A stretch of 64,000 nucleotides of DNA from Thiomicrospira sp. WB1 (GCF_001507535.1 NZ_LQBN01000001.1:806001-870000), one strand, 5' to 3'; shown: positions 8,960 to 18,679, counted from the first letter of the stretch. Notes: generated by a model from the sequence alone, not told the origin. Translations and numbers: made by a program.

Positions 8960-10357
8960 ATGTTCGATCATTTATCCGACCGACTTAATAAAACACTCAA
9001 AACCCTGACCGGTCAGGGGAAGCTGACCGAGTCCAACATCAAAGATGCATTGCGTGATGTGCGCCGGGCACTGCTGGAAGCGGATGTGGCGCTGCCGGTG
9101 GTCAAAACATTCATCGACCAGGTTAAAGATCGTGCCATCGGCCAGGAAGTGTCGACCAGCCTCAACCCGGGGCAGGCGTTTATCAAAATTGTGCGCGACC
9201 AGCTTACTGAGGTCATGGGTGAGGCGGCGGTTCCGCTTAATTTTAATGTCGAGCCACCAGCGATCTTCATGGTGGCGGGTCTGCAAGGGGCCGGTAAAAC
9301 CACCTCGGTGGGCAAACTGGCCAAATGGCTGCAGGAAAAAGAAAAGAAAAAAGTCATGGTGGTCTCCGCCGATGTGTATCGACCTGCGGCCATTAAACAG
9401 CTGGAGACGCTGGCCGAACAGATCGAGGTATCATTCTTCCCGTCCAGTGCCGATCAGGATCCGGTGGAGATAGCCAAGGCCGCCCATGCACAAGCGCGTC
9501 GTGAATTTGTTGATGTGCTGATTCTTGATACCGCCGGGCGTCTGCATGTGGATGAGACCATGATGGAGGAGGTCAAGCGTCTCAATACGGCCGTGAAACC
9601 GGCCGAAACCCTGTTTGTGGTCGATGCCATGACCGGTCAGGATGCGGCCAATACCGCCAAGGCGTTTGACGAAGCCCTGCCGTTGAGTGGGGTGATTCTG
9701 ACCAAAACCGATGGTGACGCACGTGGTGGTGCGGCCCTGTCAATCCGCCAGATTACTGGCAAACCGATCAAATTCATTGGTTCGGGCGAGAAAACCGACG
9801 CGCTGGAAACCTTCCACCCGGATCGTATGGCCGGGCGCATTCTGGGCATGGGCGACATGCTGAGCATGATCGAGGAAGCGGAAAGCAAAATCGATCAGAA
9901 AAAAGCGCAGAAATTTGCCAAGAAGATCAAAAAATCCGGTCAGTTCGACCTGGTGGATTTTCTGGAGCAACTGCAGCAGATCAACCAGATGGGCGGGGTA
10001 GGCGGCCTGATGGGCAAATTGCCCGGCATGGGCCAGCTCAAGGACAAGGTGGATGAAAACGTGGTGGCAAAAGACTTCAAGCGACTGGAAGCCATTATTT
10101 ATTCCATGACCCCGCAGGAACGCTCCCACCCGGCCATCATCAAAGGGTCGCGCAAAAAACGCATCGCTCGCGGTTCCGGCACCTCGGTGCAGGAGGTGAA
10201 CAAGCTGATGAAGCAGTTTACGCAGATGCAAAAAATGATGAAGAAAATGAAAGGTGGCGGCATGAAAAACATGATGCGCGCCATGGGTGGTATGGGCGGA
10301 GGCAAACTCCCACCCGGCATGGGCGGCGGCGGGATGATGCCGCCGGGCATGCGCTGA
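8960..10357 (+). CDS. ffh: Signal recognition particle protein Ffh (SRP54)
   Basis: The GTPase protein of the signal recognition particle, which binds 4.5S RNA and signal sequences of nascent membrane proteins and docks at FtsY. The 465-residue protein shows the N domain, the G domain with GLQGAGKTT (~107-115), DTAGRLHVDE and TKTDGDARGG, and a methionine-rich M domain. It ends in a very Gly/Met-rich tail (MKKMKGGGMKNMMRAMGG and beyond) that is longer than strictly needed for signal binding. The upstream GGGGTCC is a weak ribosome site. It is divergent from the YpjD-like gene and convergent with the HAD phosphatase. Confidence 0.97.
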   Translation: MFDHLSDRLNKTLKTLTGQGKLTESNIKDALRDVRRALLEADVALPVVKTFIDQVKDRAIGQEVSTSLNPGQAFIKIVRDQLTEVMGEAAVPLNFNVEPPAIFMVAGLQGAGKTTSVGKLAKWLQEKEKKKVMVVSADVYRPAAIKQLETLAEQIEVSFFPSSADQDPVEIAKAAHAQARREFVDVLILDTAGRLHVDETMMEEVKRLNTAVKPAETLFVVDAMTGQDAANTAKAFDEALPLSGVILTKTDGDARGGAALSIRQITGKPIKFIGSGEKTDALETFHPDRMAGRILGMGDMLSMIEEAESKIDQKKAQKFAKKIKKSGQFDLVDFLEQLQQINQMGGVGGLMGKLPGMGQLKDKVDENVVAKDFKRLEAIIYSMTPQERSHPAIIKGSRKKRIARGSGTSVQEVNKLMKQFTQMQKMMKKMKGGGMKNMMRAMGGMGGGKLPPGMGGGGMMPPGMR

Positions 10358-10392
10358 TCACCGCTCGTTAAGGAGTGAACGCTCAGTTTTTG

Positions 10393-10404
10393 ATCAGGCC
10401 TGGT
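10393..10404. repeat. Iterated palindrome, copy 3 (ATCAGGCCTGGT)
   Basis: One mismatch to the consensus, flanked by TTTTTG and TAAAAA, in the gap between the convergent ffh and HAD genes. Confidence 0.85.
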
Positions 10405-10448
10405 TAAAAAGCGGGTTTAAGCGTGCTTAGCGTTTGCTCTGCCTTTGG

Positions 10449-11114
10449 CTAGGCTTCGGCATGGAAGCTCAAGCAAGGCCAGTTCCGCTTCTTTGCTTCG
10501 TTTACGAGTGTCTCGTCTCCATCCACCACATAAGGGTGGCTGACCTGCGCCAGCAGAGGCAGGTCATTGTGAGAGTCGGAGTAAAAGTAGCTGCCTTCCA
10601 GCGACAGGTCCGGCCGATTTGCCAGCCATTGATGCAGTCGGGTGATTTTGCCGTCCTGGAATGAGGGCGTGCCCGCGACTTCGCCGGTGAAGCGGCCATC
10701 GACCACTTCCGGGTCGGTGCCGATCAGGTTATTAATGCCGTACAACGCGCCGATGGGTGCGGTGATGAAGCTGTTGGTAGCGGTAATGATAAGAAGGGTG
10801 TCGCCGTTTTGTCGGTGGGCATCGACGACGTCCTGAGCGTTTCGCTGGTAGATAGGGCGAATCCAGTCTTGTACAAACTCTTCCCGCCAGGCGTTGAGAG
10901 TGGACAAATCATAATGGGTCAACGGCGCCAGCGAAAAACGCTGATACTGCATGATGTCGAGGGTACCGTTGAGATAATCCTGGTGAAACTGGTGGTTGGC
11001 CTGTTCATAAAACGCCGGGTCCACCGCATTTTTGTGAATGAGAAACTGGCCCCAGAGAAAATCGCTGTCGCCGTGGATGAGTGTGTTGTCGAGATCAAAA
11101 ATGGCCAGTGCCAT
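10449..11114 (-). CDS. HAD-IB family phosphatase
   Basis: A haloacid-dehalogenase-type phosphohydrolase of subfamily IB (the SerB-like group that also includes CicA). The 221 residues contain the nucleophile motif FDLDNTL (residues 5-11), motif II IITATNS (~110), a lysine in the DGKIT segment as motif III, and the acidic motif IV SDSHNDLPLL (~172-181). The insert between motifs I and II is helical, as in this subfamily. It is divergent from rppH across 200 bp, an arrangement also known in Pseudomonas. The substrate cannot be inferred; phosphoserine phosphatase is less likely because the SerB-specific regions are absent. Confidence 0.82.
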   Translation of the reverse strand: MALAIFDLDNTLIHGDSDFLWGQFLIHKNAVDPAFYEQANHQFHQDYLNGTLDIMQYQRFSLAPLTHYDLSTLNAWREEFVQDWIRPIYQRNAQDVVDAHRQNGDTLLIITATNSFITAPIGALYGINNLIGTDPEVVDGRFTGEVAGTPSFQDGKITRLHQWLANRPDLSLEGSYFYSDSHNDLPLLAQVSHPYVVDGDETLVNEAKKRNWPCLSFHAEA

Positions 11115-11314
11115 AAAGCCCCTTTCTTTGCTTGCAGAGGTTGGAAAAAGTTGCGGCCTGACCGCCCGAAGTCGCGCTTGAAAGGGCTATTTTAAGGAAT
11201 AAAAAATTGAAATAAAACCGCTTTTGTTGTCATAATTGAACGCAAAATGACGCGCGTTAGGCGACCCGGATCAAAAGCAGGGGTCGTTTTTTCGCACAGA
11301 CCAAAGGACATTTC

Positions 11315-11818
11315 GTGATTGATGAATCGGGATACCGGCCCAATGTCGGGATCATTATTGTAAACAAGCAGGGCCAGTTGTTTTGGGGCAAACGCGTCAA
11401 TCAGGACGCCTGGCAGTTTCCCCAAGGTGGCATGCGCGAGCACGAAACGCCTCAGCAGGCCGTGTTTCGCGAGCTCAAGGAAGAAGTTGGGCTCGAACCC
11501 AGTGATGTGCGTGTGTTAGGGCGTACTCAGGACTGGTTGCATTATGACCTGCCCAAACACTTGATTCGTCAAAACAGTCAGCCCGTGTGCATCGGCCAGA
11601 AACAGATCTGGTTTATGCTTGGTATGGTCGGGGATGAGGCCAACATTGATGTGACGGCCCACGAGGAGCCGGAGTTTGAAGGCTGGGAGTGGGTGGACTA
11701 CTGGTTGCCGGTTCAAAATGTCGTGTCGTTCAAGCAAGCGGTGTATCACCAGGCGCTGACGGAACTCGAAAATTGTCTGCATCAGTTTTGGTTAAAAACC
11801 TGTCATCCAACGGATTGA
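11315..11818 (+). CDS. rppH: RNA pyrophosphohydrolase RppH
   Basis: A Nudix hydrolase that removes pyrophosphate from the 5' triphosphate of mRNA, starting 5'-end-dependent decay. The GTG start at 11315 gives the family-typical N terminus MIDESGYRPNVGIIIVN, and AAAGGA sits seven bases upstream. The Nudix box runs GGMREHETPQQAVFREL then KEEVGL (~39-61), including the catalytic REL-KEEVG glutamates. The WLHYDLP segment after it is also typical of RppH. Length 167 is normal. The common downstream partner ptsP is not present; aceE follows instead after 341 bp. Confidence 0.93.
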   Translation: MIDESGYRPNVGIIIVNKQGQLFWGKRVNQDAWQFPQGGMREHETPQQAVFRELKEEVGLEPSDVRVLGRTQDWLHYDLPKHLIRQNSQPVCIGQKQIWFMLGMVGDEANIDVTAHEEPEFEGWEWVDYWLPVQNVVSFKQAVYHQALTELENCLHQFWLKTCHPTD

Positions 11819-12159
11819 GTTTTCCCTTTATACTGATTCCACAATGCCTTAATTGTTTGGGGGCACTCAGAGGCTCGGCGGTTAGGCATTGCCAATTAAA
11901 AAGTGTTATCATCCCCGCTTAACATTTTCCCTGAGACAGGCCTGGTTAAAATTTGATCAACGCCGGTCGGCAGGGCTCTGATTTGATTTTGGCCTGTGAC
12001 AGGACCGAAATACACCCCGGACACACAAAGTAGCTGGAATCCGGTGTGGTTCACGTTGGCGGTGACGATACGACCTATCTGTCGCTGAATGGTTTTCGGA
12101 AAACCCAGCCTCCGAAACACAGGGATACGCCCTGCAACACCAACCAAAGAGGTTAATCT
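11819..12159. other. 341-bp intergenic region upstream of aceE
   Basis: Apart from a degenerate iterated palindrome copy at 11935-11946 I see no gene here. TATCAT at 11907-11912 could be a -10 box but lacks a good -35. No PdhR-like operator (AATTGGT-N3-ACCAATT) was found, so control of the pyruvate dehydrogenase genes is not visible. AGAGG at 12147-12151 serves aceE. Confidence 0.5.
11935..11946. repeat. Iterated palindrome, copy 4 (GACAGGCCTGGT, degenerate)
   Basis: Two mismatches in the left half; the core CAGGCCTG and the right flank GGTTAAAA are intact. It lies 214 bp before aceE. Confidence 0.65.
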
Positions 12160-14820
12160 ATGAACGATAAGTTCGTTGATCAGGATCCACAAGAAACACA
12201 AGAATGGATCGATGCACTGGAAGCCGTCGTTTCATTCGAAGGCTCCGACAAGGCGCAGCACATCATCGCAAGTTTGATTGAAAAAGCGCGCCTGCACGGG
12301 ATTGATATTCCCTACTCAGCCAATACCCCATACATCAACACCATTGCACCGGAAGAGCAGGAACGTTATCCGGGTGACATGTCGCTGGAGCGCAAATTGC
12401 GCGCGTTGTTACGCTGGAACGCGATGGCCATGGTGGCTCGTGCTAACAAGCATTCCGGTGTGGGCGGTCACATTGCTTCCTATGCCTCGAGCTGTACGCT
12501 TTATGAAGTGGGCTTGAACCACTTTTTCAAAGGACCTGATCACGAACAGGGTGCCGACATGGTGTTCTTTCAGGGGCACACGGCACCCGGCATGTACTCC
12601 CGTGCCTTTCTTGAAGGCCGCATGGAACCCGAACAACTGAAAAATTATCGTCAGGAAGTCGATGGCAATGGCCTGTCTTCCTACCCGCACCCCTGGTTGA
12701 TGCCCGATTTCTGGCAGTTCCCAACCGTGTCCATGGGCTTGGGTCCCTTGATGGCGCTGTATCAGGCCCGCTTTATGAAATACATGCAGTCGCGTGGTCT
12801 GGCCGAAACCGAAGGGCGTAAAGTCTGGGCGTTTTTGGGTGACGGCGAAATGGATGAGCCGGAATCCCGGGGGGCCATTCAACTGGCGCGCCGTGAGAAA
12901 CTGGATAACCTGATTTATGTGATCAACTGTAACCTGCAGCGTCTGGATGGCCCGGTTCGAGGCAATGACAAAATCATTAATGAACTCGAAGGCGTGTTCC
13001 GAGGCGCTGGCTGGAACGTGATCAAAGTGTTGTGGGGCTCTGGCTGGGACGAATTGCTGGCCAAAGACACCACCGGTAAACTGATTGAACGCATGGGCGA
13101 AGTGGTCGATGGTGAATACCAGGGCTATAAAGCCAAAGATGGCGCGTTTGTGCGTGAGCACTTCTTCGGTAAATACCCGGAGACGGCGGAACTGGTCAAA
13201 GACATGACCGATGATGAAATCTTCCGCCTGACTCGAGGCGGTCACTCGCCGCGCAAAATTTACAATGCCTACAAACGTGCCAGTGAAACCAAAGGTCAAC
13301 CTACGGTGATCCTGGCCAAAACCGTCAAGGGTTATGGCATGGGCCAATACGGTGAAGCAGCCAACACCGCCCACCAGCAGAAAAAACTCGACATCGAAGG
13401 GTTGAAGTATTTCCGTGATCGCTTCTCGGTGCCGATTTCGGATGAAGAGCTGAACAAAGACATTCCGTTCTACCGTCCTGCCGAAGATTCTGACATCATC
13501 AAATACCTCAAAGAGCGTCGTGACGCGCTGGGTGGTTCGCTGCCGGTTCGTCAGGACAAAGCCGAGCCTTTGCCGGTGCCTGAGCTTTCAGCGTTTAAAA
13601 TGCTGACCGACGGCACGGGCGATCGCGAAATGTCCACCACCATGGCGTTTGTGCGCATTATTTCGATTCTGTTGCGTGACAAAAAACTGGGGCCACGCTG
13701 CGTCCCGATCATCCCGGATGAAGCGCGCACCTTCGGCATGGAAGGTCTGTTCCGTCAGGTGGGCATTTATGACCCGGCCGGACAACTTTACGAACCGATG
13801 GATAGCGATCAGTTGATGTGGTACAAGGAATCGGCCAACGGGCAGGTGTTCCAGGAAGGCATCAACGAGGCCGGGGCCATGGCCAACTGGATTGCGGCGG
13901 CCACGGCGTATGCCAACTACGGCACCAGCATGATTCCGTTCTATATTTATTATTCCATGTTCGGTTATCAGCGCATTGGCGACCTGGCCTGGGCAGCGGG
14001 GGATTCCCGTGCCCGAGGCTTCCTGATGGGCGGCACCGCCGGGCGTACCACGCTCGAAGGCGAAGGCCTGCAGCACAGCGACGGTCACAACCTGATTCAG
14101 TTCAGTCATGTGCCTAACTGCTTGAGCTATGATCCGACCTTTGCCTATGAAATGGCGGTCATCATTCGTGACGGCATCAAACGCATGATGCATGACAAGG
14201 AAGATGTGTACTACTACATCACTTGTATGAATGAAAATTACAGCCACCCGGCCATGCCGGAAGGCTGTGAAGAAGGCATCCTCAAAGGCCTGTACAGTTT
14301 CCATACTTCCAAAGCCAAGCACAAAAAACGCGTTCAGCTGATGGGCTCCGGCACCATCTTCCGCGAGGTGATTGCGGCGGCCGAGATGCTGGAACAGGAA
14401 TGGGATGTGGCCGCCGACATCTGGGCGGCGCCAAGCTTTAACCTTTTGGCGCGTGATGGCGATGAAACCGAGCGTTACAATCGTCTGCACCCGACTGAAA
14501 AACCGAAAAAATCCTACTGTGAAACCACCTTGTCCAAGGCCAAAGGGCCGTTTGTGGCCGCGACGGATTACATTCGGGAATACCCCAATAAAATCCGGGC
14601 GTTTGTGCCGGGTGAATTCTATGTGCTGGGCACCGACGGGTTTGGTCGCTCTGACACACGTGAACAACTGCGTAAGTTCTTTGAAGTTGACCGTTATCAC
14701 GTTGTGGTAGCGGCGCTTAAAGCGCTGGCGGACCAAGGCGATATCAAGCCGGAAGTGGTCCAAAAAGCAATTGAAACTTACAAGATTGATGCCGGTGCGG
14801 TGTATCCCACCCATGCATAA
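12160..14820 (+). CDS. aceE: Pyruvate dehydrogenase E1 component (homodimeric)
   Basis: Thiamine-diphosphate-dependent E1 of the pyruvate dehydrogenase complex; it decarboxylates pyruvate and acetylates the lipoyl groups of AceF. At 886 residues it is the single-chain AceE type, not the split alpha/beta type. The thiamine diphosphate motif is visible as FLGDGEMDEPES near residue 225 followed about 30 residues later by NCNLQRLDGPVRGN. Other family segments are GVGGHIASYASS (~106) and RAFVPGEFYVLGTDGFGRSD near the C terminus. It is first in aceE-aceF-lpd, with a 101-bp gap to aceF. Confidence 0.97.
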   Translation: MNDKFVDQDPQETQEWIDALEAVVSFEGSDKAQHIIASLIEKARLHGIDIPYSANTPYINTIAPEEQERYPGDMSLERKLRALLRWNAMAMVARANKHSGVGGHIASYASSCTLYEVGLNHFFKGPDHEQGADMVFFQGHTAPGMYSRAFLEGRMEPEQLKNYRQEVDGNGLSSYPHPWLMPDFWQFPTVSMGLGPLMALYQARFMKYMQSRGLAETEGRKVWAFLGDGEMDEPESRGAIQLARREKLDNLIYVINCNLQRLDGPVRGNDKIINELEGVFRGAGWNVIKVLWGSGWDELLAKDTTGKLIERMGEVVDGEYQGYKAKDGAFVREHFFGKYPETAELVKDMTDDEIFRLTRGGHSPRKIYNAYKRASETKGQPTVILAKTVKGYGMGQYGEAANTAHQQKKLDIEGLKYFRDRFSVPISDEELNKDIPFYRPAEDSDIIKYLKERRDALGGSLPVRQDKAEPLPVPELSAFKMLTDGTGDREMSTTMAFVRIISILLRDKKLGPRCVPIIPDEARTFGMEGLFRQVGIYDPAGQLYEPMDSDQLMWYKESANGQVFQEGINEAGAMANWIAAATAYANYGTSMIPFYIYYSMFGYQRIGDLAWAAGDSRARGFLMGGTAGRTTLEGEGLQHSDGHNLIQFSHVPNCLSYDPTFAYEMAVIIRDGIKRMMHDKEDVYYYITCMNENYSHPAMPEGCEEGILKGLYSFHTSKAKHKKRVQLMGSGTIFREVIAAAEMLEQEWDVAADIWAAPSFNLLARDGDETERYNRLHPTEKPKKSYCETTLSKAKGPFVAATDYIREYPNKIRAFVPGEFYVLGTDGFGRSDTREQLRKFFEVDRYHVVVAALKALADQGDIKPEVVQKAIETYKIDAGAVYPTHA

Positions 14821-14921
14821 CGACCTCACGGGTCCGGAGCTAGCAATGGTTCCGACCGGTGACATGACAGAATTCACCTTTCAGTGATTGCGATCACTGA
14901 CAGACATTAAGGATAAGGATT

Positions 14922-16271
14922 ATGGCAACGCAGGATATTACCATTCCGGATATTGGTGACTTTGACTCGGTTGAAGTCATTGAAGTCCTCATCAGTGAGG
15001 GCGATGAGGTGGCGGTTGACGATTCGCTGATTACGCTGGAATCGGACAAGGCCACCATGGAAATCCCCGCCCCGTCCGCGGGAAAAATTGAATCAGTGAC
15101 GGTCAAAGTCGGTGACAAAGTCGCCGAAGGCGATGTGATCGGTCAGATGACGGCTGACGACTCGGCGCCATCGACCGAGGCCAGTGCCTCTGCATCAGAT
15201 GATGCGCCACAGAGCGCTGCGTCAAGCTCGAAGCCAGCAGAAGAGGCAGCTGAGACGCGTGCGTCTGCACCGGCCTCTCAGGCCTCAGAGCCACCCGCCA
15301 CGCCGCCGACCACCTCGGTTGATCAGGCTGCACAAGTCGCACGAAAACCTGTGAATGCACAGTCGATGGGCGCCAAATCGCATGCCTCTCCCTCTGTGCG
15401 TGCGTTTGCTCGCAAACTGGGCGTGGATCTGGGACAGGTCACAGGCACAGGCCCCAAAGGGCGTGTACAGCAGACCGATGTGGAAGGCTTTATCAAATCA
15501 GCCATGCAAGGGCAGGGTGCGGGTGCCACGGGTGCCGGCATTCCTTCGGTTCCAGAAGTCGATTTCTCTCAGTTTGGGGAAACCACCACCGAAGAGCTTG
15601 GACGCATCAAAAAGATTTCCGGCAAGTTCCTGCAGACAAGCTGGTTGAACGTGCCGCATGTGACGCAGTTTGACGAAACCGACATCACTGATATGGATGC
15701 GTTCCGCAAGGATATGAAACCCCAGGCGGAAAAAGCCGGCGTTAAACTCACGCCGCTGGTGTTTGTGATGAAAGCGGTGGTCAAAGCCCTGCAGGATTTT
15801 CCAAACTTCAATGCTTCGCTGTCGCCGGATGGTCAGTCCATTATCAAGAAGCATTACTACCACATCGGCGTTGCGGTGGACACACCCAATGGTCTGGTGG
15901 TCCCCGTGGTCCGCGATGTCGATCAAAAAGGCATTTTTGAGTTGTCTGAAGAGTTGATGACCCTGTCCGCAAAAGCACGTGACGGTAAGCTCTCGCCCAA
16001 AGATATGTCCGGCGGTTGTTTCAGCATTTCCAGCCTGGGCGGCATCGGCGGCACGCAGTTTACCCCGATCGTCAATGCGCCTGAAGTTGCGATCATGGGC
16101 TTGTCGAAAGCCAAGATGCAGCCGGTTTGGAACGGGTCTGAATTCGAGCCGCGTCTGATGATGCCGTTCAGCGTCTCCTACGACCATCGAGCCATTGATG
16201 GCGCCGAAGGCGTTCGATTTACCACCACCGTGGGTCAGTACCTGTCTGATCTGAGACAACTGATTCTGTAA
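14922..16271 (+). CDS. aceF: Dihydrolipoyl acetyltransferase E2 of pyruvate dehydrogenase
   Basis: E2 forms the core of the complex and moves acetyl groups from the lipoyl arm to coenzyme A. There is one N-terminal lipoyl domain (lysine in LESDKATMEIP, near residue 43) rather than the three of E. coli. An Ala/Pro/Ser-rich linker (~85-150), a peripheral-subunit-binding domain (SPSVRAFARKLGVDL to GRVQQTDVEGF, ~150-187) and the catalytic domain ending with YDHRAIDGAEG (histidine ~421) follow. It is preceded by AAGGATAAGG and is ten bases from lpd. The missing lipoyl domains are partly made up by a lipoyl domain on Lpd. Confidence 0.96.
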   Translation: MATQDITIPDIGDFDSVEVIEVLISEGDEVAVDDSLITLESDKATMEIPAPSAGKIESVTVKVGDKVAEGDVIGQMTADDSAPSTEASASASDDAPQSAASSSKPAEEAAETRASAPASQASEPPATPPTTSVDQAAQVARKPVNAQSMGAKSHASPSVRAFARKLGVDLGQVTGTGPKGRVQQTDVEGFIKSAMQGQGAGATGAGIPSVPEVDFSQFGETTTEELGRIKKISGKFLQTSWLNVPHVTQFDETDITDMDAFRKDMKPQAEKAGVKLTPLVFVMKAVVKALQDFPNFNASLSPDGQSIIKKHYYHIGVAVDTPNGLVVPVVRDVDQKGIFELSEELMTLSAKARDGKLSPKDMSGGCFSISSLGGIGGTQFTPIVNAPEVAIMGLSKAKMQPVWNGSEFEPRLMMPFSVSYDHRAIDGAEGVRFTTTVGQYLSDLRQLIL

Positions 16272-16280
16272 GGAGGCGCC

Positions 16281-18041
16281 ATGAGTAAAGAAGTAGAGAT
16301 CCGCATTCCGGACATTGGTGACTTTGCAGAAGTCGATGTGATCGAGGTGCTGGTCGGGCCCGGTGACGAAGTCATTCAGGACGATTCCCTGCTGACACTG
16401 GAGTCGGACAAGGCCACCATGGAAATCCCTGCCCCCTATGCCGGGCGTATCACCGAGATCAATCTGTCGGTTGGTGACAAGGTTCAGGAAGGCTCATACG
16501 TTGGCAAAATTGAAATTGCCGACGAACAGAGCGTGTCGTCCAATGTGGAAACGTCCGTGTCCGCGACCGACGCCAAAGCCGACGCAACCAGCACGGCTCC
16601 TCAGGCAGCCGCTGATCCCAGCGCTGATTCACACTGTGATGTACTGGTGCTGGGCTCCGGCCCCGGCGGCTATACGGCTGCATTCCGTGCCGCTGACCTG
16701 GGCAAAAAAGTGGTGATGATCGAGCGCTATGAGCGCATCGGTGGCGTCTGTCTGAATGTGGGGTGCATCCCCTCGAAAGCCTTGTTGCATATGTCTGAAA
16801 TTCTCAATGAGACCAAGGAAATGGCTGACCACGGGATTTCCTTCGGTGAGCCCAAAATCGACATCGGCAAGATGCGCGACCACAAAAACAACGTCATCAA
16901 CAAACTCACTGGCGGGTTGTCGGGTCTGGCCAAGGCGCGTGGCGTTGACGTGGTTCAGGGCTATGGCAAATTCAGCGGAGCCAACACGGTCACTGTGGAT
17001 CTGAGTGATGGCGGCACAAAAACCGTGTCATTCGACCAAGCCATTATCGCCGCCGGCTCACGCGTGGTGCGTTTGCCGTTTATCCCTCATGACGATCCCC
17101 GCGTGATGGATTCGACCGATGCGCTGGAACTGGAAGAGATTCCAAAACGCATGTTGATCATTGGTGGCGGCATCATCGGCTTGGAAATGGCGCAGGTGTA
17201 TGATTCACTCGGGGCCAATATCACGGTGGTGGAACTGGGCGACACCATCATCCCCGGTGCGGACAAAGACATCAGCAAGCCATTGCTCAAGCGCATCAAA
17301 AAACGCTACGAAAACATTTATCTGTCCAGCAAAGTGACCAACGTTGAAGCCAAAGACGACGGTTTGGAAGTGACCTTTGAGGGCAAAAACTGCCCGGAAA
17401 AAGACACTTTCGATCGCATTCTGGTCGCCGTGGGTCGCCAGCCCAATGGCCTGATGATCGGTGCCGAAAACGCCGGTGTGGCCGTGGACGAGCGTGGCTT
17501 TATCGACGTGGATGAACGTCAGAAAACCAATGTCGATCACATTTATGCCATCGGCGACATTGTGGGGCAGCCTATGCTGGCGCACAAAGCCGTGCACGAA
17601 GGCAAAGTGGCCGCCGAAGTGATTGCAGGCCTGCCTTCCGCCTTTACCCCAATGGGCATTCCGTCGGTGGCGTACACCGACCCGGAAGTGGCCTGGGCCG
17701 GTAAAACCGAAGAGGAGCTCAAAGCCGAAGGCGTGGACTATGAAAAAGGCGCCTTCCCCTGGGCGGCCTCCGGTCGTAGCCTGAGTCTGGGGCGCGATGA
17801 TGGCCTGACCAAGGCTCTGTTCTGTGCCAAAACCCATCGCTTGCTTGGCTGTGGCATTGTCGGGCCCAATGCCGGTGAGTTGGTCGCCGAGGCGATGCTT
17901 GCCATTGAAATGGGGGCGGACATGCAGGACATTGGCCTGACCATTCATCCGCATCCGACCCTGTCAGAGACGCTCTGTTTTGCGGCGGAAATGGCCGAAG
18001 GCACCATCACCGACCTGATTCCACCGAAAAAGAAGAAATGA
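16281..18041 (+). CDS. lpdA: Dihydrolipoamide dehydrogenase E3 with N-terminal lipoyl domain
   Basis: A flavoprotein that reoxidises dihydrolipoamide and reduces NAD+. The 586 residues are about 110 longer than a standard E3 because a lipoyl domain (LESDKATMEIPAPYAG, residues ~40-55) and a short Ala/Asp/Thr linker precede it. This E3 layout is known from Neisseria and some beta- and gammaproteobacteria. The FAD fold starts at VLVLGSGPGGYTAA (~118), the redox disulfide is CLNVGC (157-162), the NAD fold is at IIGGGIIGLEMA (~293), and the active-site His-Glu pair is in TIHPHPTLSE (~553). Last gene of the operon, closed by a terminator. Confidence 0.96.
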   Translation: MSKEVEIRIPDIGDFAEVDVIEVLVGPGDEVIQDDSLLTLESDKATMEIPAPYAGRITEINLSVGDKVQEGSYVGKIEIADEQSVSSNVETSVSATDAKADATSTAPQAAADPSADSHCDVLVLGSGPGGYTAAFRAADLGKKVVMIERYERIGGVCLNVGCIPSKALLHMSEILNETKEMADHGISFGEPKIDIGKMRDHKNNVINKLTGGLSGLAKARGVDVVQGYGKFSGANTVTVDLSDGGTKTVSFDQAIIAAGSRVVRLPFIPHDDPRVMDSTDALELEEIPKRMLIIGGGIIGLEMAQVYDSLGANITVVELGDTIIPGADKDISKPLLKRIKKRYENIYLSSKVTNVEAKDDGLEVTFEGKNCPEKDTFDRILVAVGRQPNGLMIGAENAGVAVDERGFIDVDERQKTNVDHIYAIGDIVGQPMLAHKAVHEGKVAAEVIAGLPSAFTPMGIPSVAYTDPEVAWAGKTEEELKAEGVDYEKGAFPWAASGRSLSLGRDDGLTKALFCAKTHRLLGCGIVGPNAGELVAEAMLAIEMGADMQDIGLTIHPHPTLSETLCFAAEMAEGTITDLIPPKKKK

Positions 18042-18070
18042 ACCGACTGGTTAGTTCTTCTAATTTTTGA

Positions 18071-18095
18071 ACCCGCGACCCATCGCGGGTTTTTT
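18071..18095 (+). terminator. Rho-independent terminator after lpd
   Basis: Perfect 8-bp stem ACCCGCGA/TCGCGGGT around a CCCA loop, followed by T5, 30 bases after the lpd stop. Confidence 0.88.
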
Positions 18096-18149
18096 GATGG
18101 GGCAAAGATTAGGGGCATTGTATGGTCCCAAGTTTAAAAGGAAAATAAC

Positions 18150-18470
18150 ATGGTGCGAAGTTATCAAGACCTGCACGCCATCGTGCAGCAGGCCCAGTCC
18201 GAATACAGCAAGGAACACACCGAGGCATCGATTGCCTTTGATGTTCCGGATGACATGCCGGAAGGCGCCTGTGCGCTGGCAAATAGCGACAATCGAAAAA
18301 AAGCGGTGTTTATCCTGGCCCGATTCGGGGAGGAATACAAAGTGGGGTATGCGCTGTATGAACCGGATGAACTGAGTAAGTTGCAGCCGGTGCATCTGGC
18401 TGACGTCAATCACGATGAATTCGATGCCGCATTCGTTATCCATTTGATTGACGAATTTCTGGTCGAATAA
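18150..18470 (+). CDS. Small acidic hypothetical protein
   Basis: I do not recognise this 106-residue protein. It is acidic, has no signal peptide, membrane segment or cysteine cluster, and contains aromatic-rich AVFILARFGEEYKVGYALYEPDE in its middle, which suggests a small beta-containing soluble fold. A strong AAAAGGAAAA ribosome site precedes the ATG by five to ten bases, and the gene stands alone between the lpd terminator and the ParA unit, so it is probably real and separately transcribed. The frame is long relative to its surroundings and codon use matches the neighbours. Confidence 0.65.
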   Translation: MVRSYQDLHAIVQQAQSEYSKEHTEASIAFDVPDDMPEGACALANSDNRKKAVFILARFGEEYKVGYALYEPDELSKLQPVHLADVNHDEFDAAFVIHLIDEFLVE

Positions 18471-18614
18471 AGGTGGCAGGGTTCCGCAGGATGTTGGTTT
18501 TATTAATAGGCTCTAACGAATGGAAACCTGTTTATAAATAGAATATTGCCTTGTTTTTTCTTTCGAACCGGTTTGAGAATCTGTAATACTGTCTGTCATG
18601 AATCAGACGTTTTT

Positions 18615-18626
18615 ACCAGGCCTGGT
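18615..18626. repeat. Iterated palindrome, copy 5 (exact)
   Basis: Exact ACCAGGCCTGGT, preceded by TTTT and followed by GGAAA, 54 bases before the ParA-like start. At this spot it could overlap the leader of the parA unit. Confidence 0.9.
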
Positions 18627-18679
18627 GGAAACAGTGTTTTTGGCTTATGCCATCCTTGGTGAAGGTAGTTGGGAGAGCT

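Noticed and set aside
12409-14877. Long opposite-strand open frames across aceE
   Set aside because: They are antisense shadows of a strongly conserved gene in a GC-rich codon pattern, with no ribosome sites or family matches.
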